Positions 41,552-50,627 are shown, numbered from the stretch's first letter. The stretch: 64,000 nt of DNA from Gephyromycinifex aptenodytis (GCF_012277275.1 NZ_CP051155.1:3100001-3164000); one strand, 5' to 3'. The notes: generated from the letters alone by a model not told the origin. A program made the numbers and translations.

Positions 41552-42370
41552 CTACAGATCGGCGGCGCGCGCCACCCGTTCGAACTCGGCGACGGTGACC
41601 AGATCGCCGCCGCGTTTGGGTTCGGTGAGCGTGGGGCGGCGCCAGAACCAGCGGTAGAGGTCTTCGGCCGTCGCCGAGAACACCCCGACCGGGTGGTCAT
41701 GGCCATCGGCGGTGTCGTCGTCGGCCACCATGAGCGAGATCTCGTCGTACTCGGTGCCGTCAGCGCCGGTGCCGCTGAGGTGGGCGATGAAGGCCATCCA
41801 CGTGGCGCCGGTGTCGGTGGCCACGATCCGCACTCCGCTCGCGCGGCGCGGGGTGGCTTTGACGCCCTCGGGGATATCGCCGAGATAGACGCGCAGTACC
41901 TCATCGACACCGTCCTCGGCCAGATCGACATCGACGGGGCTCGACCCGCCCGCAGCCCGGGTGGCCACTTCGGCGTCGATACGATGCATCACCGCGTCGT
42001 GCGCCTGGCGGCGGGCGATGAACCCCACGCTCTGGTCGCTGGCCCAGGACCAGGCTCGCTCGCTCAACTCGTGTCGGCCGAGTTCGCCGATCAGCGCAGC
42101 CGTCGCAGCCTCGCTCACGGTGAACAGTTCGCCGCGGGTCTCAGGCTCTTCCGGCGGTTCCAGCTCGGCGGCGTCGGCGTCGCGGCGCACCGGATGGGTC
42201 AGGACCTGGCGCCAGAAGACATGCTCCTCATAGATGTGGAACAGCAAGTCGTCGGCGTTCCAATCGGGGCAGGTGGGGATGTGCGCGTCGGGTTCGGCGC
42301 TCCCCAGCGCGTCACGTAGCAGCGCAGATTCGGTGCTGATGGCGTTGCAGTAACGCTCGGCGGACAACAT
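41552..42370 (-). CDS. Maleylpyruvate isomerase family mycothiol-dependent enzyme
   Basis: The 272-residue protein has the DinB-like four-helix domain with the family motif TCPDWNADDLLFHIYEEHVF, the metal-site His pair in RRQAHDAVMHRIDAE, and a C-terminal domain that includes YRWFWRRP. Such proteins bind mycothiol and use it in isomerisation or detoxification; the substrate is unknown, since no maleylpyruvate genes are nearby. It marks the organism as a mycothiol producer. It is followed by a small membrane protein gene upstream on the same strand. Confidence 0.88.
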   Translation of the reverse strand: MLSAERYCNAISTESALLRDALGSAEPDAHIPTCPDWNADDLLFHIYEEHVFWRQVLTHPVRRDADAAELEPPEEPETRGELFTVSEAATAALIGELGRHELSERAWSWASDQSVGFIARRQAHDAVMHRIDAEVATRAAGGSSPVDVDLAEDGVDEVLRVYLGDIPEGVKATPRRASGVRIVATDTGATWMAFIAHLSGTGADGTEYDEISLMVADDDTADGHDHPVGVFSATAEDLYRWFWRRPTLTEPKRGGDLVTVAEFERVARAADL

Positions 42371-42420
42371 GTGTGTCCCCTTCCTCGGCGTGATGCCGGG
42401 ATATCGGTAGTGCCGCGGGG

Positions 42421-42603
42421 TCAGCGGCTGGCAGAAGCAGCAAGCATGAACACGAAGATGATGGCGATGCCGACGCCCACCGCCAGCAGGAGTCCTCCGG
42501 CAGCCAGCCTAAGGTTTCGGGTGGCGGTCGGGTCCTTGGTGAACAGGGCAGCAGCCAACAACGCTGCAGCTGCGATGGCTGCCAGGCCTGCGATCGTCCT
42601 CAC
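42421..42603 (-). CDS. Small two-helix membrane protein, hypothetical
   Basis: The 60-residue protein starts at GTG 42603 with AAGGTGAG five bases upstream. It has two hydrophobic stretches (IAGLAAIAAAALLAAAL and LAAGGLLLAVGVGIAIIFVF) with a short charged loop (TKDPTATRNLR). No family is recognised. It lies 50 bases upstream of the mycothiol enzyme gene on the same strand and could be co-transcribed. The good ribosome-binding site and membrane pattern support a real gene. Confidence 0.6.
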   Translation of the reverse strand: MRTIAGLAAIAAAALLAAALFTKDPTATRNLRLAAGGLLLAVGVGIAIIFVFMLAASASR

Positions 42604-42710
42604 GCACTCACCTTGCCCGCCGGTACCCGCTCGTGTCGACTCCAGCGGGGTGGCGATCCGTTCGGTGCCGACTCGGCGGGTGTGTCGATGGCAACGGAAT
42701 GGGCTGGCGT

Positions 42711-42730
42711 AGCCCCGGCAAACCGGGGCT
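42711..42730. terminator. Hairpin in the gap after the CDF transporter gene
   Basis: Eight-base perfect arms (AGCCCCGG and CCGGGGCT) with a CAAA loop lie about 165 bases past the CDF stop and 108 bases upstream of the small membrane protein. The rest of this 290-base gap shows no supported gene. Confidence 0.55.
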
Positions 42731-42893
42731 CAGCGGCGCTACCCACCGCAGCGCCGCAGTCGCCGGAGTGATCGATCGGAGCGGAGGGGTCGTCGCGACA
42801 GCCACCGCCTCGGTGCTCGGCCCGGTCAGGAGAAAGAACCGGCCCTGCGGCTCGTGTTCGAGTAGGGCAGGAGGTGTAGGTGGTGCTCATCCG

Positions 42894-43928
42894 CTAGTTC
42901 GCTGGGGTCGGGCTGAGCGGGGGCATGCCCGGCGCGGAGAGCGTGAGGAACGCGCGGGCGATGAATGCGTTGCCTTCCAGGCGGTCTTCGATGGCTTGGA
43001 TGCGCGTCTGCAGCACCGACTCGACATCGTCGTCGGCGAGGTCGACAGCCGCGATGAGCAAGACCTTGGACGGCCCGACGTACTCCATGTGCAAGAACGT
43101 GACGGCCTCGATGTCGGGGTTGTCGTACAGCGCCGAGAGCGAGCGATTGCGGGTGTCGTCGCTGACCTGCTGCCCGACCAGGAATGCCATGTTTCGCTGG
43201 ATCAGGATGAGCGCGCCGACGCCGAGCAACACACCCACCAGGATCGAGCCGACGGCGTCGTAGACGGCTTCGCCGGTGATTTCGTGTAGCGCCAGGCCAC
43301 CCGCGGCCAGGAGGATGCCGATCAGCGCCGCGGCGTCCTCGAAGAAGACGGCCCGCAGCGTCGTCTGGGACGTGTTGAGGATGTACCGCATCGGGCGAAG
43401 GTTGAGTTTGGTCGCCCAGCTGCGGGTCTGCCGCGCAGCCTGGAGGAACGACACCCCTTCGAGCACGAAAGAGACGGCCAGCACGATGTAGCTGAGCAGG
43501 TAGTCTGCGCCTTCGCCCTCTGCGCCGAGCTCGGAGATGCCGTGGGTGATCGACAGGATCGACCCGGCCACGAACAGACCGAACGCCGCCACCAACGACC
43601 ACACGTACGCGGCGCGTCCGTACCCGAGCGGGTGGGTCTGGTCGGGTGCACGCACCGAGCGGCGCTCGGCGACCAGCAGGAACACCTCATTGCCGGTGTC
43701 GGCCCAACTGTGCGTGGCCTCCGCGACCATCGAGGCCGACCCCGAGAGGACCGCTGCCACCGTTTTCGCGATGGCGATCAGCGCGTTTCCCACCAGGGCG
43801 ATGACCACGGTCAGCACGCTCCCACCGTCGTCCTTCTTGCCGGCCGTGCCGTCGTTGCTTGGTGCCGGGCCTGCCCCGGTGGGGGTGGCCGTGGATCCGC
43901 TGATCTGGTTCTCGTCGCTCACGAGCAT
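42894..43928 (-). CDS. Cation diffusion facilitator transporter (ZnT9-like)
   Basis: The 344-residue protein has a polar Gly/Thr/Pro-rich N-terminus of about 35 residues, then six membrane segments and a C-terminal cytoplasmic domain. TM2 has the metal site ATHSWADTGNE. In TM5, where most CDF proteins have HxxxD, it has FFEDAAALIG, the pattern I associate with the SLC30A9-like branch. It likely exports Zn or another divalent metal against protons. Upstream, a 172-base divergent gap leads to the deaminase gene. Confidence 0.87.
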   Translation of the reverse strand: MLVSDENQISGSTATPTGAGPAPSNDGTAGKKDDGGSVLTVVIALVGNALIAIAKTVAAVLSGSASMVAEATHSWADTGNEVFLLVAERRSVRAPDQTHPLGYGRAAYVWSLVAAFGLFVAGSILSITHGISELGAEGEGADYLLSYIVLAVSFVLEGVSFLQAARQTRSWATKLNLRPMRYILNTSQTTLRAVFFEDAAALIGILLAAGGLALHEITGEAVYDAVGSILVGVLLGVGALILIQRNMAFLVGQQVSDDTRNRSLSALYDNPDIEAVTFLHMEYVGPSKVLLIAAVDLADDDVESVLQTRIQAIEDRLEGNAFIARAFLTLSAPGMPPLSPTPAN

Positions 43929-44100
43929 CGACGCTACTCGCCACGCAGCGCGCTCGCGCAGTCGGCATCGGCGCTCGCGTGCTGCGGCTCACCTCTTGAC
44001 AGGCGTGATGCACTGGGGCCGATCATCGGTGCGTGGCCTGGCGGCGGGCCGGTGCGATGGGGGTGCGACGGTGCGCCCCGACGATCACGGAGGGTGACCA

Positions 44101-45327
44101 GTGCGCGGATCGAGGGGGAGGTCGAGACGGCCGACGCCGCGCCCGGGTATGCCGGAACTGAATCGGCTGACCGCACATCTGGACCCGCCGTTCGCCGTGC
44201 TCGACCTGGACGCCTTCGACCGCAACGCTGACAGCCTTGTACGGCGCGCGGGAGGAACACCGATCCGGGTGGCAAGTAAATCCGTGCGCGTGCGCTGGCT
44301 GCTGTCGCGGGTGCTGGGTCGGCCCGGCTTCGCCGGAGTCATGGCGTTTTCTCTGGCGGAGGCGTTGTGGCTGATCGAGACCGGCACCGTCCCGGTCGAG
44401 CAGGACGTGCTCGTCGCCTACCCCAGCCTCGATCGCGGCGCGTTCACGGCGCTGGCGGCCGACCCCGAGGCGCGCCGACGAATCGTGGTCATGGCCGACG
44501 ATCGCGCCCATCTCGATCTCGCCGAAGCCGCGATGAGGGCTCCTGGCAGGCTGGGCGAGGAGCCGCTGCGGGTCTGTATCGACGTCGATGCGTCGTACCG
44601 CATCGGGCGGATCCACCTCGGCGCGCGACGTTCGCCGCTGCGGACCCCCGCCGACGTCGCGCCGCTCCTGCAACGCCTGGTCGCCAGCCCGGAGTTGAGT
44701 GCCGCGGGCCTGATGTTCTACGACGCGCAGATCGCCGGAGTGGCCGATACGAGCCCGGTCGTGCGGGCGATGCAGCACCGCTCCGCCCGTGAACTCGTCA
44801 CGCGACGCGCCTGCGTGGTCGCGGCAGCGCGCGACATCGCCGGGGAGGGGCTGCTGGTCAACGCCGGGGGAACCGGAAGCCTGCACATCCTGGCCGGCGA
44901 CGCCTCAGTCACCGAACTCGCAGCCGGCTCAGGCCTGTTGGCGCCGCACCTGTTCGACTCCTACCGCGGTTTCACGCCTGAACCAGCGGCGTTCTTCGTC
45001 GCGCCCGTCGTGCGGCGCCCCTCTGCGCGCATCGTCACCGTTCTCGGCGGTGGTCTGGTTGCGTCCGGGGCGGCGGGGCGCTCGCGGTTGCCCCTGCCGT
45101 GGTGGCCCGAGGGTATGCACTTCATCGGCACCGAGGGTGCCGGGGAGGTGCAGACGCCGTTGGTCACTGCGCCCGGCGATGCGTTGAACGTCGGCGACCG
45201 GGTGTGGTTTCGACACGCCAAGGCCGGTGAACTCTGCGAACGATTTGATGTGCTGCACCTGGTCAGCGGGGGAGAGCTCGTCACGACGACCCCCACCTAC
45301 AGAGGAGAAGGCCGATGTTTCGGATGA
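44101..45327 (+). CDS. PLP-dependent amino acid deaminase/aldolase (alanine-racemase-like fold)
   Basis: GTG 44101 follows GGAGGGTGA and gives 408 residues. The N-terminal barrel has PPFAVLDLDAFDRNADSL and the Schiff-base Lys in RVASKSVRVRWLL; the C-terminal domain has NVGDRVWFRHAKAGELCERF, typical of D-threonine aldolase/D-serine dehydratase-like proteins where a metal is bound by His and Cys. It may deaminate or cleave a D-amino acid. It overlaps the sugar-lactone oxidase gene by 13 bases, so both products are probably used together, in a pathway I cannot name. Confidence 0.82.
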   Translation: MRGSRGRSRRPTPRPGMPELNRLTAHLDPPFAVLDLDAFDRNADSLVRRAGGTPIRVASKSVRVRWLLSRVLGRPGFAGVMAFSLAEALWLIETGTVPVEQDVLVAYPSLDRGAFTALAADPEARRRIVVMADDRAHLDLAEAAMRAPGRLGEEPLRVCIDVDASYRIGRIHLGARRSPLRTPADVAPLLQRLVASPELSAAGLMFYDAQIAGVADTSPVVRAMQHRSARELVTRRACVVAAARDIAGEGLLVNAGGTGSLHILAGDASVTELAAGSGLLAPHLFDSYRGFTPEPAAFFVAPVVRRPSARIVTVLGGGLVASGAAGRSRLPLPWWPEGMHFIGTEGAGEVQTPLVTAPGDALNVGDRVWFRHAKAGELCERFDVLHLVSGGELVTTTPTYRGEGRCFG

Positions 45328-46712
45328 CCACGCCAGCGAAGCCGCCGCGCCCCTCGGCCTCGGGCGGGCCCCGGACGTGGGTCAACTGGGCCGGCAACGT
45401 CTCGTGCACACCGGCCCGCGTCGAGTACCCGACGACCCCGACCGAGGTCACCTGGGTCCTCGACCGAGCCCGCCAGGATGGGCGCACCGTGCGGCCGGTG
45501 GGCTCGGGCCACTCGTTCACGCCGGCGGCCCAGACCGACGGCGTCCTGGTCGACCTGCGCGCCATGTCCGGTCTGGACGGGATCGAGCGGCTAGCCGCGC
45601 CGCCAAACGACGCCTTGCCCGAGACCTGCGCTCGGGTGTGGGTGCGAGCCGGGACCACGTTGCACGATTTGAACGCGATGCTGGCCCACCTGGGCCTCGC
45701 GATGCCCAACCTCGGTGACATCGACGGCCAGACCCTCGCGGGCGCCGCCTCCACCGGCACGCACGGCACAGGGGCGCGCTTCACCGGCATCGCCGGATTC
45801 GTTTCCGGGCTGCGGCTGGTGCTTCCCGACGGCAACCTCGTCGAGTGTTCCCGCGAGGATCGATCCGAGCTGTTCCACGCCGCGCTCGTCGGTCTGGGGG
45901 CGTTCGGCATCGTCGTGGCCTTGCGCGTGGACGTCGTGCCGGCGTTTCGGATTCACGCTCAGGAACGGCCCGAGTCGCTGGCGGCCGTGTTCGAACGCAT
46001 CGACACGCTGCCTGGCGAGGCCGATCACGTGGAGTTCTTCTGGTTTCCCGGCACCGACCGGGTGTCGGCGAAGTTCAACACGCGTCTGGCGGCCCACGAC
46101 CTCAGTGGGACGCCGCTGCCGCCGTGGCGTCGCGTCCTGGACGACGAGGTGCTCTGCAACGGCCTTTTCGGGGGAATCAACCGGCTCGGCGCGCGGATGC
46201 CGCGTCTCGTGCCGGCGCTGAACGAGGTGAGCGCTCGCGGGCTCTCAGCGCGGACGTACACGGCCGGATCATCCGAGGTGTTCATCTCCTCGCGCCGGGT
46301 GAAGTTTCGGGAGACCGAGTACGCGCTGCCGATCGAGGCTGCCGGGGATGTCCTGCGTGCGGTGGTGACCGAACTCGGGCGCCGGCGCATCACGACGACA
46401 TTCCCGTTGGAGGTGCGCTTCGCCGGAGCCGACGACGCATGGCTCTCGACCGGTTTCGAACGCCGCAATGTCTACATTGCCGCCCATGAGTACGTGGGCA
46501 GCGCCTCGCAGGACTACTTCGAGGTGCTGCAGAACATCTTCGACGCGTACGAGGGCCGTCCGCACTGGGGCAAGCTGCACCGCCTCGACGCCGCGCGGTT
46601 CGCCGAGTTGTACCCGCGCTTCGGGGACGTCCGGCGGGTGCGCGCCGATGTCGACCCCGACGGCCTGCTGCGCAACCCGTATCTCGATCGCGTCCTCGGC
46701 CCGATCGGGTAG
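45315..46712 (+). CDS. FAD-linked D-arabinono-1,4-lactone oxidase family protein
   Basis: The 465-residue flavoprotein has the VAO-type FAD domain: RTVRPVGSGHSFTP, where His is the usual flavin-attachment residue, and GAASTGTHGTGARFTG. The C-terminal ALO domain ends with RPHWGKLHRLDAARF, the HWxK motif of the active site, and GLLRNPYLDRVLG. It oxidises an aldono-lactone or polyol to a lactone/ketone, giving hydrogen peroxide or reducing another acceptor. It is translationally coupled to the PLP protein upstream. The real substrate could be a sugar alcohol (alditol oxidase branch). Confidence 0.87.
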   Translation: MFRMTTPAKPPRPSASGGPRTWVNWAGNVSCTPARVEYPTTPTEVTWVLDRARQDGRTVRPVGSGHSFTPAAQTDGVLVDLRAMSGLDGIERLAAPPNDALPETCARVWVRAGTTLHDLNAMLAHLGLAMPNLGDIDGQTLAGAASTGTHGTGARFTGIAGFVSGLRLVLPDGNLVECSREDRSELFHAALVGLGAFGIVVALRVDVVPAFRIHAQERPESLAAVFERIDTLPGEADHVEFFWFPGTDRVSAKFNTRLAAHDLSGTPLPPWRRVLDDEVLCNGLFGGINRLGARMPRLVPALNEVSARGLSARTYTAGSSEVFISSRRVKFRETEYALPIEAAGDVLRAVVTELGRRRITTTFPLEVRFAGADDAWLSTGFERRNVYIAAHEYVGSASQDYFEVLQNIFDAYEGRPHWGKLHRLDAARFAELYPRFGDVRRVRADVDPDGLLRNPYLDRVLGPIG

Positions 46713-46766
46713 AGCTCGCGCGCCTCGTCACCGGTGTCGACGCCGCACAGTCCAGCGGACACGTGC

Positions 46767-46803
46767 AGGGGCTCCCATCACGCTCGAAGTGATGGGAGCC
46801 CCT
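46767..46803. terminator. Bidirectional terminator between the oxidase and pgm genes
   Basis: Perfect 15-base arms (AGGGGCTCCCATCAC and its complement) with a seven-base loop between two converging genes. Confidence 0.88.
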
Positions 46804-46822
46804 GAATTCGTCGACTGCGGTG

Positions 46823-48487
46823 TCAGCTACCCAGCGCGGCGGAGACGACCTGTCGGGCCTCGTCCTGCACCTGCTTGAGGTGCTCGGCGCCCTTGAAGGA
46901 TTCGGCGTAGATCTTGTAGACGTCTTCGGTGCCGGAGGGGCGGGCCGCGAACCATGCCGATTCGGTCGTGACCTTGAGCCCGCCGATGGCGGCGCCGTTC
47001 CCGGGTGCCTTGGTCAGCTTGGCCGTGATCGGCTCACCGGCGAGGGTGTCGGCGGTGACATCAGCGGGGGAGAGCTTCTTCAGCTTGGCCTTCTGCTCGC
47101 GGTCGGCGGGGGCGTCGACGCGGGCGTAGGCGGGCTCGCCGTGCGTGGCGACGAGGTCGGCGTAGTGCTGCGAGGGGCTCTTGCCGGTCTTGGCCTGGAT
47201 CTCGCTGGCGAGCAAGGCCAGGATGATGCCGTCCTTGTCAGTGCTCCACACCGAGCCGTCGAAGCGCAGGAAGCTCGCGCCCGCGGACTCCTCGCCGCCG
47301 AACGGGCCTGAGCCGTCGAGCAGCCCGGGCACGAACCACTTGAACCCGACGGGCACCTCGACCAGCTTGCGCCCCAGGTCGTCGGCGACGCGGTCGATCA
47401 TCGAACTGCTGACCAGGGTCTTACCGATGAACCCGTCGGCCGGCCACTGCGGGCGCGCCCCACCGAAGAGGTACTGGATGGCGACGGCCAGGTAGTGGTT
47501 GGGGTTCATCAGACCGCCGTCGGGGGTGACGATGCCGTGCCGGTCGGAGTCGGCGTCGTTACCGGTCGCGATGTCGTAGGAGTCCTTCATGCCGATCAAC
47601 GACGCCATCGCCGAGGGGGAGGAGCAGTCCATCCGGATCTTCTCGTCCCAGTCCAGCGTCATGAAGCGCCACGTCGGGTCGACCAGCGGGTTGACCACGG
47701 TCAGGTCGAGCTCGTAATGGTCGGCGATGGCCTGCCAGTAGTCCACGGAGGCCCCACCCAGCGGGTCGGCGCCGATCTTGACGCCAGCCTCCTTGATGGC
47801 CGCCATGTCGACGACGTTGACGAGGTCCTCGACGTAGATGCGCTTGAACTCGTACGACTCGCACGCGGCGCGGGCCTGCTCGAACGGCGTCCGCTTCACG
47901 CCCTCAAGGCCGAGCTTGATGTACTCGTTGGCCTTGTCGGCGATCCAGCTCGTCGCGTCGGTGTCGGCCGGGCCGCCGTGCGGCGGGTTGTACTTGAAGC
48001 CGCCGTCGCTGGGCGGGTTATGGCTGGGGGTGACGACGATGCCGTCGGCCAGGCCGCAGTTCGCCGGGAGGTCATCGACGCCGCCGATCTTGCCCTTGTT
48101 GGCGCGCAGGATGGCGTGGCTCACCGCGGGGGTGGGGGTGTAGCGGTCCTCGGCGTCGACCATGACGTGCACGTCGTTCGCGACGAGCACCTCGATCGCG
48201 CTTGCCCACGCCGGTTCGGACAGGGCGTGGGTGTCGCGTCCGATGAACAGCGGCCCGTCGAACCCCTTCTGGCGGCGGTAGTCCACGATCGCCTGCGTCG
48301 TGGCCAGGATGTGGTTCTCGTTGAACGCCGTCTTCAGGCTAGAGCCACGGTGACCCGAGGTTCCGAAGGCGACCTGCTGGTCGACGTTCTCCGGGTCGGG
48401 CTTGCCCGTGTAGTAGGCGGTGACGAGGTGGGGGATGTCGACGAGGTCTTGCGGTTCAGCGAGTTTTCCGGCGCGGGTGTCGTTCAT
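46823..48487 (-). CDS. pgm: Phosphoglucomutase (alpha-D-glucose phosphate-specific)
   Basis: The 554-residue enzyme has the phosphoserine loop [13 protein letters not shown], the magnesium site [10 protein letters not shown], the sugar-binding loop [10 protein letters not shown] and the phosphate-binding [15 protein letters not shown], all in order; the N-terminal [13 protein letters not shown] is diagnostic. It interconverts glucose-6-phosphate and glucose-1-phosphate, feeding glycogen and nucleotide-sugar synthesis. It is near, but not in, the glgE operon, with the lipase gene and a degraded segment between. Full length, nothing missing. Confidence 0.96.
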   Translation of the reverse strand: MNDTRAGKLAEPQDLVDIPHLVTAYYTGKPDPENVDQQVAFGTSGHRGSSLKTAFNENHILATTQAIVDYRRQKGFDGPLFIGRDTHALSEPAWASAIEVLVANDVHVMVDAEDRYTPTPAVSHAILRANKGKIGGVDDLPANCGLADGIVVTPSHNPPSDGGFKYNPPHGGPADTDATSWIADKANEYIKLGLEGVKRTPFEQARAACESYEFKRIYVEDLVNVVDMAAIKEAGVKIGADPLGGASVDYWQAIADHYELDLTVVNPLVDPTWRFMTLDWDEKIRMDCSSPSAMASLIGMKDSYDIATGNDADSDRHGIVTPDGGLMNPNHYLAVAIQYLFGGARPQWPADGFIGKTLVSSSMIDRVADDLGRKLVEVPVGFKWFVPGLLDGSGPFGGEESAGASFLRFDGSVWSTDKDGIILALLASEIQAKTGKSPSQHYADLVATHGEPAYARVDAPADREQKAKLKKLSPADVTADTLAGEPITAKLTKAPGNGAAIGGLKVTTESAWFAARPSGTEDVYKIYAESFKGAEHLKQVQDEARQVVSAALGS

Positions 48488-48609
48488 GCCCCCATCTTGT
48501 CAGCGCGCGCGCCGCTTCGGCGGACCGGGAGCCGAGGGTCCTGACCGCCACGGTGTGGCGCTGGGGAGGTAGCGATGGCGGGGGCGCAGGCTGGGCGGGT
48601 TCAACGCGC

Positions 48610-48841
48610 TCACAGCGACGCCACGAGTGTCCGCGACTCCCCAGCGAACTCCTTGCACGTCAGGTGCATCGATCGGGCGAAGACCCGGTTGCCTGCTCGG
48701 CGAACCGCACCCGCGCCGCGAAGGTCGCGTTCGGCCAAGGAAATCGACCCGGGCGTCGGCTCGTCGAGCACGAGAACAGCAGGGTCGGCCACCCATCGCC
48801 CACGCCTCGTGCTGGGCCGCTAGCTCACCGGCGGAGCACAA
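48610..48841 (-). pseudogene. Possible remnant of an ABC transporter ATPase
   Basis: One frame from a stop at about 48820 to TGA 48610 reads GRWVADPAVLVLDEPTPGS, a classic Walker B line of ABC ATPases, then helical-looking sequence. In another frame just upstream, CSAGELAAQHEAW resembles the signature helix (LSAGE type). Joining them needs a frameshift, and the Walker A half is missing. No promoter or ribosome-binding site is seen. It may be a decayed gene end left by a deletion; chance resemblance is possible. The rest of 48488-48993 shows only a repeat hairpin. Confidence 0.33.
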
Positions 48842-48879
48842 CGAAGCGCCGCGTCCTGGAAGGGGCGCGGCGCTTCGTT
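48840..48879. repeat. Terminator-like hairpin, copy 1 of a repeated element
   Basis: Perfect 14-base arms (AACGAAGCGCCGCG and its complement) with a 12-base loop. The same stem, together with the preceding CGGCGG-RGCA, recurs at 50590-50627. It lies 115 bases past the lipase stop, so it may be its terminator. Confidence 0.7.
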
Positions 48880-48993
48880 ATGCCGCCAGCTTCGTGAGCC
48901 AGACAACCGGCAAGCCGGAGAATGCCGTCAGGTGCCAGCCTTAGTCGTCATACCTTCGGGCGCCCTCCTGTTGTCCGCACGATATGCGGGACG

Positions 48994-50271
48994 TCAGCGC
49001 CAGGCGCCGCACGTGTTGATCTGCTTGATCCCGGCGAAACGGCCTTCCCACCAACTGAGGGCCGCGGCGTTGAACGGCACGATGCCCCCTGCGTGGGTCG
49101 GCACGAGGGAGGGACGGAAGTTGACGCTGACGCCCTGGGCGCACCAGTTCTTATTGAGCTGCACACCGACGGGGTAGGGGATGGTGTCATCCATCGTCGA
49201 ATGCACCATGAGCACCGGAACCTTGGGGGCGCGGTTACCGATTTTGTTCTCGGCTAGCGCGGTGCGGTAGGGCTCATCGGCGAAGTGGTCGCTGATGGAG
49301 CGGCCGTCGTTGGTCAACGTCGAGGTCTTCAGGCCCGAGGAATTGAACAGTTCCAGGACGCATTCGTTCTCGATGGCCCGCAACTTGGCCACCCCCTTGG
49401 GATTGAGCAACGTCGAGGGCTCGATGTGCTGGGAGGCGAGCAGACCCGCCGTCGCGTACAGCTCGAATGCGACGTTGAGGCCACCGTCTAGGTTCTTGCC
49501 CACCGGCGCGAGGTCGGCCGGGACAGCGCCGACGGCCGCGCCCTTGAGTGCAAGTTCGGGGGCGTAGGTGGGCGCCAACTCTGCTGCGGCAGCAGCGGCC
49601 CCGCCACCTTGGGAGTAACCCTGCACGCCAACCGGGCTCTTGGCCGTGATGTCGGTCAGCTCGAGCTTCTGTGCAGCGCGAGCGATGTCGAGCACGGCGT
49701 GCCCCTGATCGACGCGGTCCATGTAGGTGTGCGTGCCCGGGGTGCCCAGGCCCTGATAATCGGTCATCGCCACGGCGTACCCGCGGATGAGCAGGCTCGA
49801 CATGAACGCCACCTCATACTCGCGGACCTGCTGGATCATCCGCGAGGGGGCGCACCGGTCACCCATGCCCTGCGTGCCCGCAGCCAAGGAGATCAGGGGG
49901 CGCTTGGACACGCCCACCCACTTCGCGCGGGGCGAGACGACGAACCCGGTGACAGCGATGGGGTTTCCCTCCCGGTCCAGGGAGGAGTACATGATCCGCC
50001 GCGCGTCGAAACTTGCGGAGGAGACATCGAGCGGGTCAAGGATGTTGTCCGCCTTCTCCGTACGGATGACCGTGCCCGGCGTGGACGGGATCTCGGCTGG
50101 CGGCTCGTAGAAGGCGGGGCGGGTGGGCTCCGGAACGTCGGTGAGCGTCGTGGCGCCGGCAGTGCCGGGGATGGCGTGCGGGTCGGCGCCCGCTGGGGTT
50201 GAGGCCCCGGCGATCACCGCGACGGCCAAGGTGAGGGCCGCGCATGCGCGCAGAGTAATGCAGGGGGACAT
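48994..50271 (-). CDS. Secreted lipase (LIP family)
   Basis: The 425-residue protein has a Sec signal peptide (CAALTLAVAVIAGASTPAGA) and the alpha/beta-hydrolase core of secretory lipases: the nucleophile elbow GVQGYSQGGGAAAAA, the Asp in MVHSTMDDTIPY and the His in LVPTHAGG. Several Cys suggest disulfides outside the cell. It should cleave triacylglycerols or other esters, giving fatty acids that fit the acyl-CoA metabolism of this region. It stands alone between pgm and the glgX-glgE operon, flanked by copies of the same hairpin. Confidence 0.88.
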   Translation of the reverse strand: MSPCITLRACAALTLAVAVIAGASTPAGADPHAIPGTAGATTLTDVPEPTRPAFYEPPAEIPSTPGTVIRTEKADNILDPLDVSSASFDARRIMYSSLDREGNPIAVTGFVVSPRAKWVGVSKRPLISLAAGTQGMGDRCAPSRMIQQVREYEVAFMSSLLIRGYAVAMTDYQGLGTPGTHTYMDRVDQGHAVLDIARAAQKLELTDITAKSPVGVQGYSQGGGAAAAAAELAPTYAPELALKGAAVGAVPADLAPVGKNLDGGLNVAFELYATAGLLASQHIEPSTLLNPKGVAKLRAIENECVLELFNSSGLKTSTLTNDGRSISDHFADEPYRTALAENKIGNRAPKVPVLMVHSTMDDTIPYPVGVQLNKNWCAQGVSVNFRPSLVPTHAGGIVPFNAAALSWWEGRFAGIKQINTCGAWR

Positions 50272-50430
50272 CGTCGTCTCCAGAAAAGGTAGAGGGGGAC
50301 CCGCGACCTCGCCGCGGGCGAAGTGACCCTACTCACCGGTAGTCCCACCACACAAGGGGTGTGTCAGCGAATGGCGCCGGGACCTCGCCCCCGCTCGCTT
50401 GGCTCACAAGGCGCTTCGAGCGTGCCCGTC

Positions 50431-50544
50431 TCACGCTGACGGGCCGATTAGGTTCCGCGCGGGGCGGCGACCCGCAAGGCGGTCTTCGTAGCTGCACCAG
50501 GGGTGGAACTCCGGGTTCGGGGCGCAGCAGATAGCCGGGTTCAT
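50431..50544 (-). CDS. Possible 37-residue Cys-containing peptide
   Basis: ATG 50544 follows AGGTG with six to seven bases between. The peptide starts MNPAICCAPNPEFHPWC and ends in a basic stretch with RRPARN. Third codon positions are nearly all G or C, as in the genes around. Three Cys and one His could bind a metal. No family is recognised. It lies between the lipase start and the branching-enzyme stop, so it could be read through from the alpha-glucan operon only past the hairpin at 50590. The remaining parts of 50272-50674 show nothing else. Confidence 0.35.
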   Translation of the reverse strand: MNPAICCAPNPEFHPWCSYEDRLAGRRPARNLIGPSA

Positions 50545-50589
50545 CAGCCGCACCTGGTGCGTTGGCCGGGTGGTCGGCGGGGCAGTACG

Positions 50590-50627
50590 ACGAAGCGCCG
50601 CGCCCCGAGGGGGGAGCGGCGCTTCGT
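50590..50627. repeat. Terminator-like hairpin, copy 2 of a repeated element
   Basis: Perfect 12-base arms (ACGAAGCGCCGC and its complement) with a 14-base loop. It shares the stem and flanking CGGCGG-GGCA with the hairpin at 48840-48879. It lies 48 bases past the mak::glgB stop and is the likely operon terminator. Confidence 0.75.

Noticed and set aside
42600-42890. 96-residue minus-strand frame between the CDF transporter and the small membrane protein
   Set aside because: Low-complexity composition, contains a terminator-like hairpin, and overlaps the ribosome-binding site and start of the better-supported 60-residue gene.
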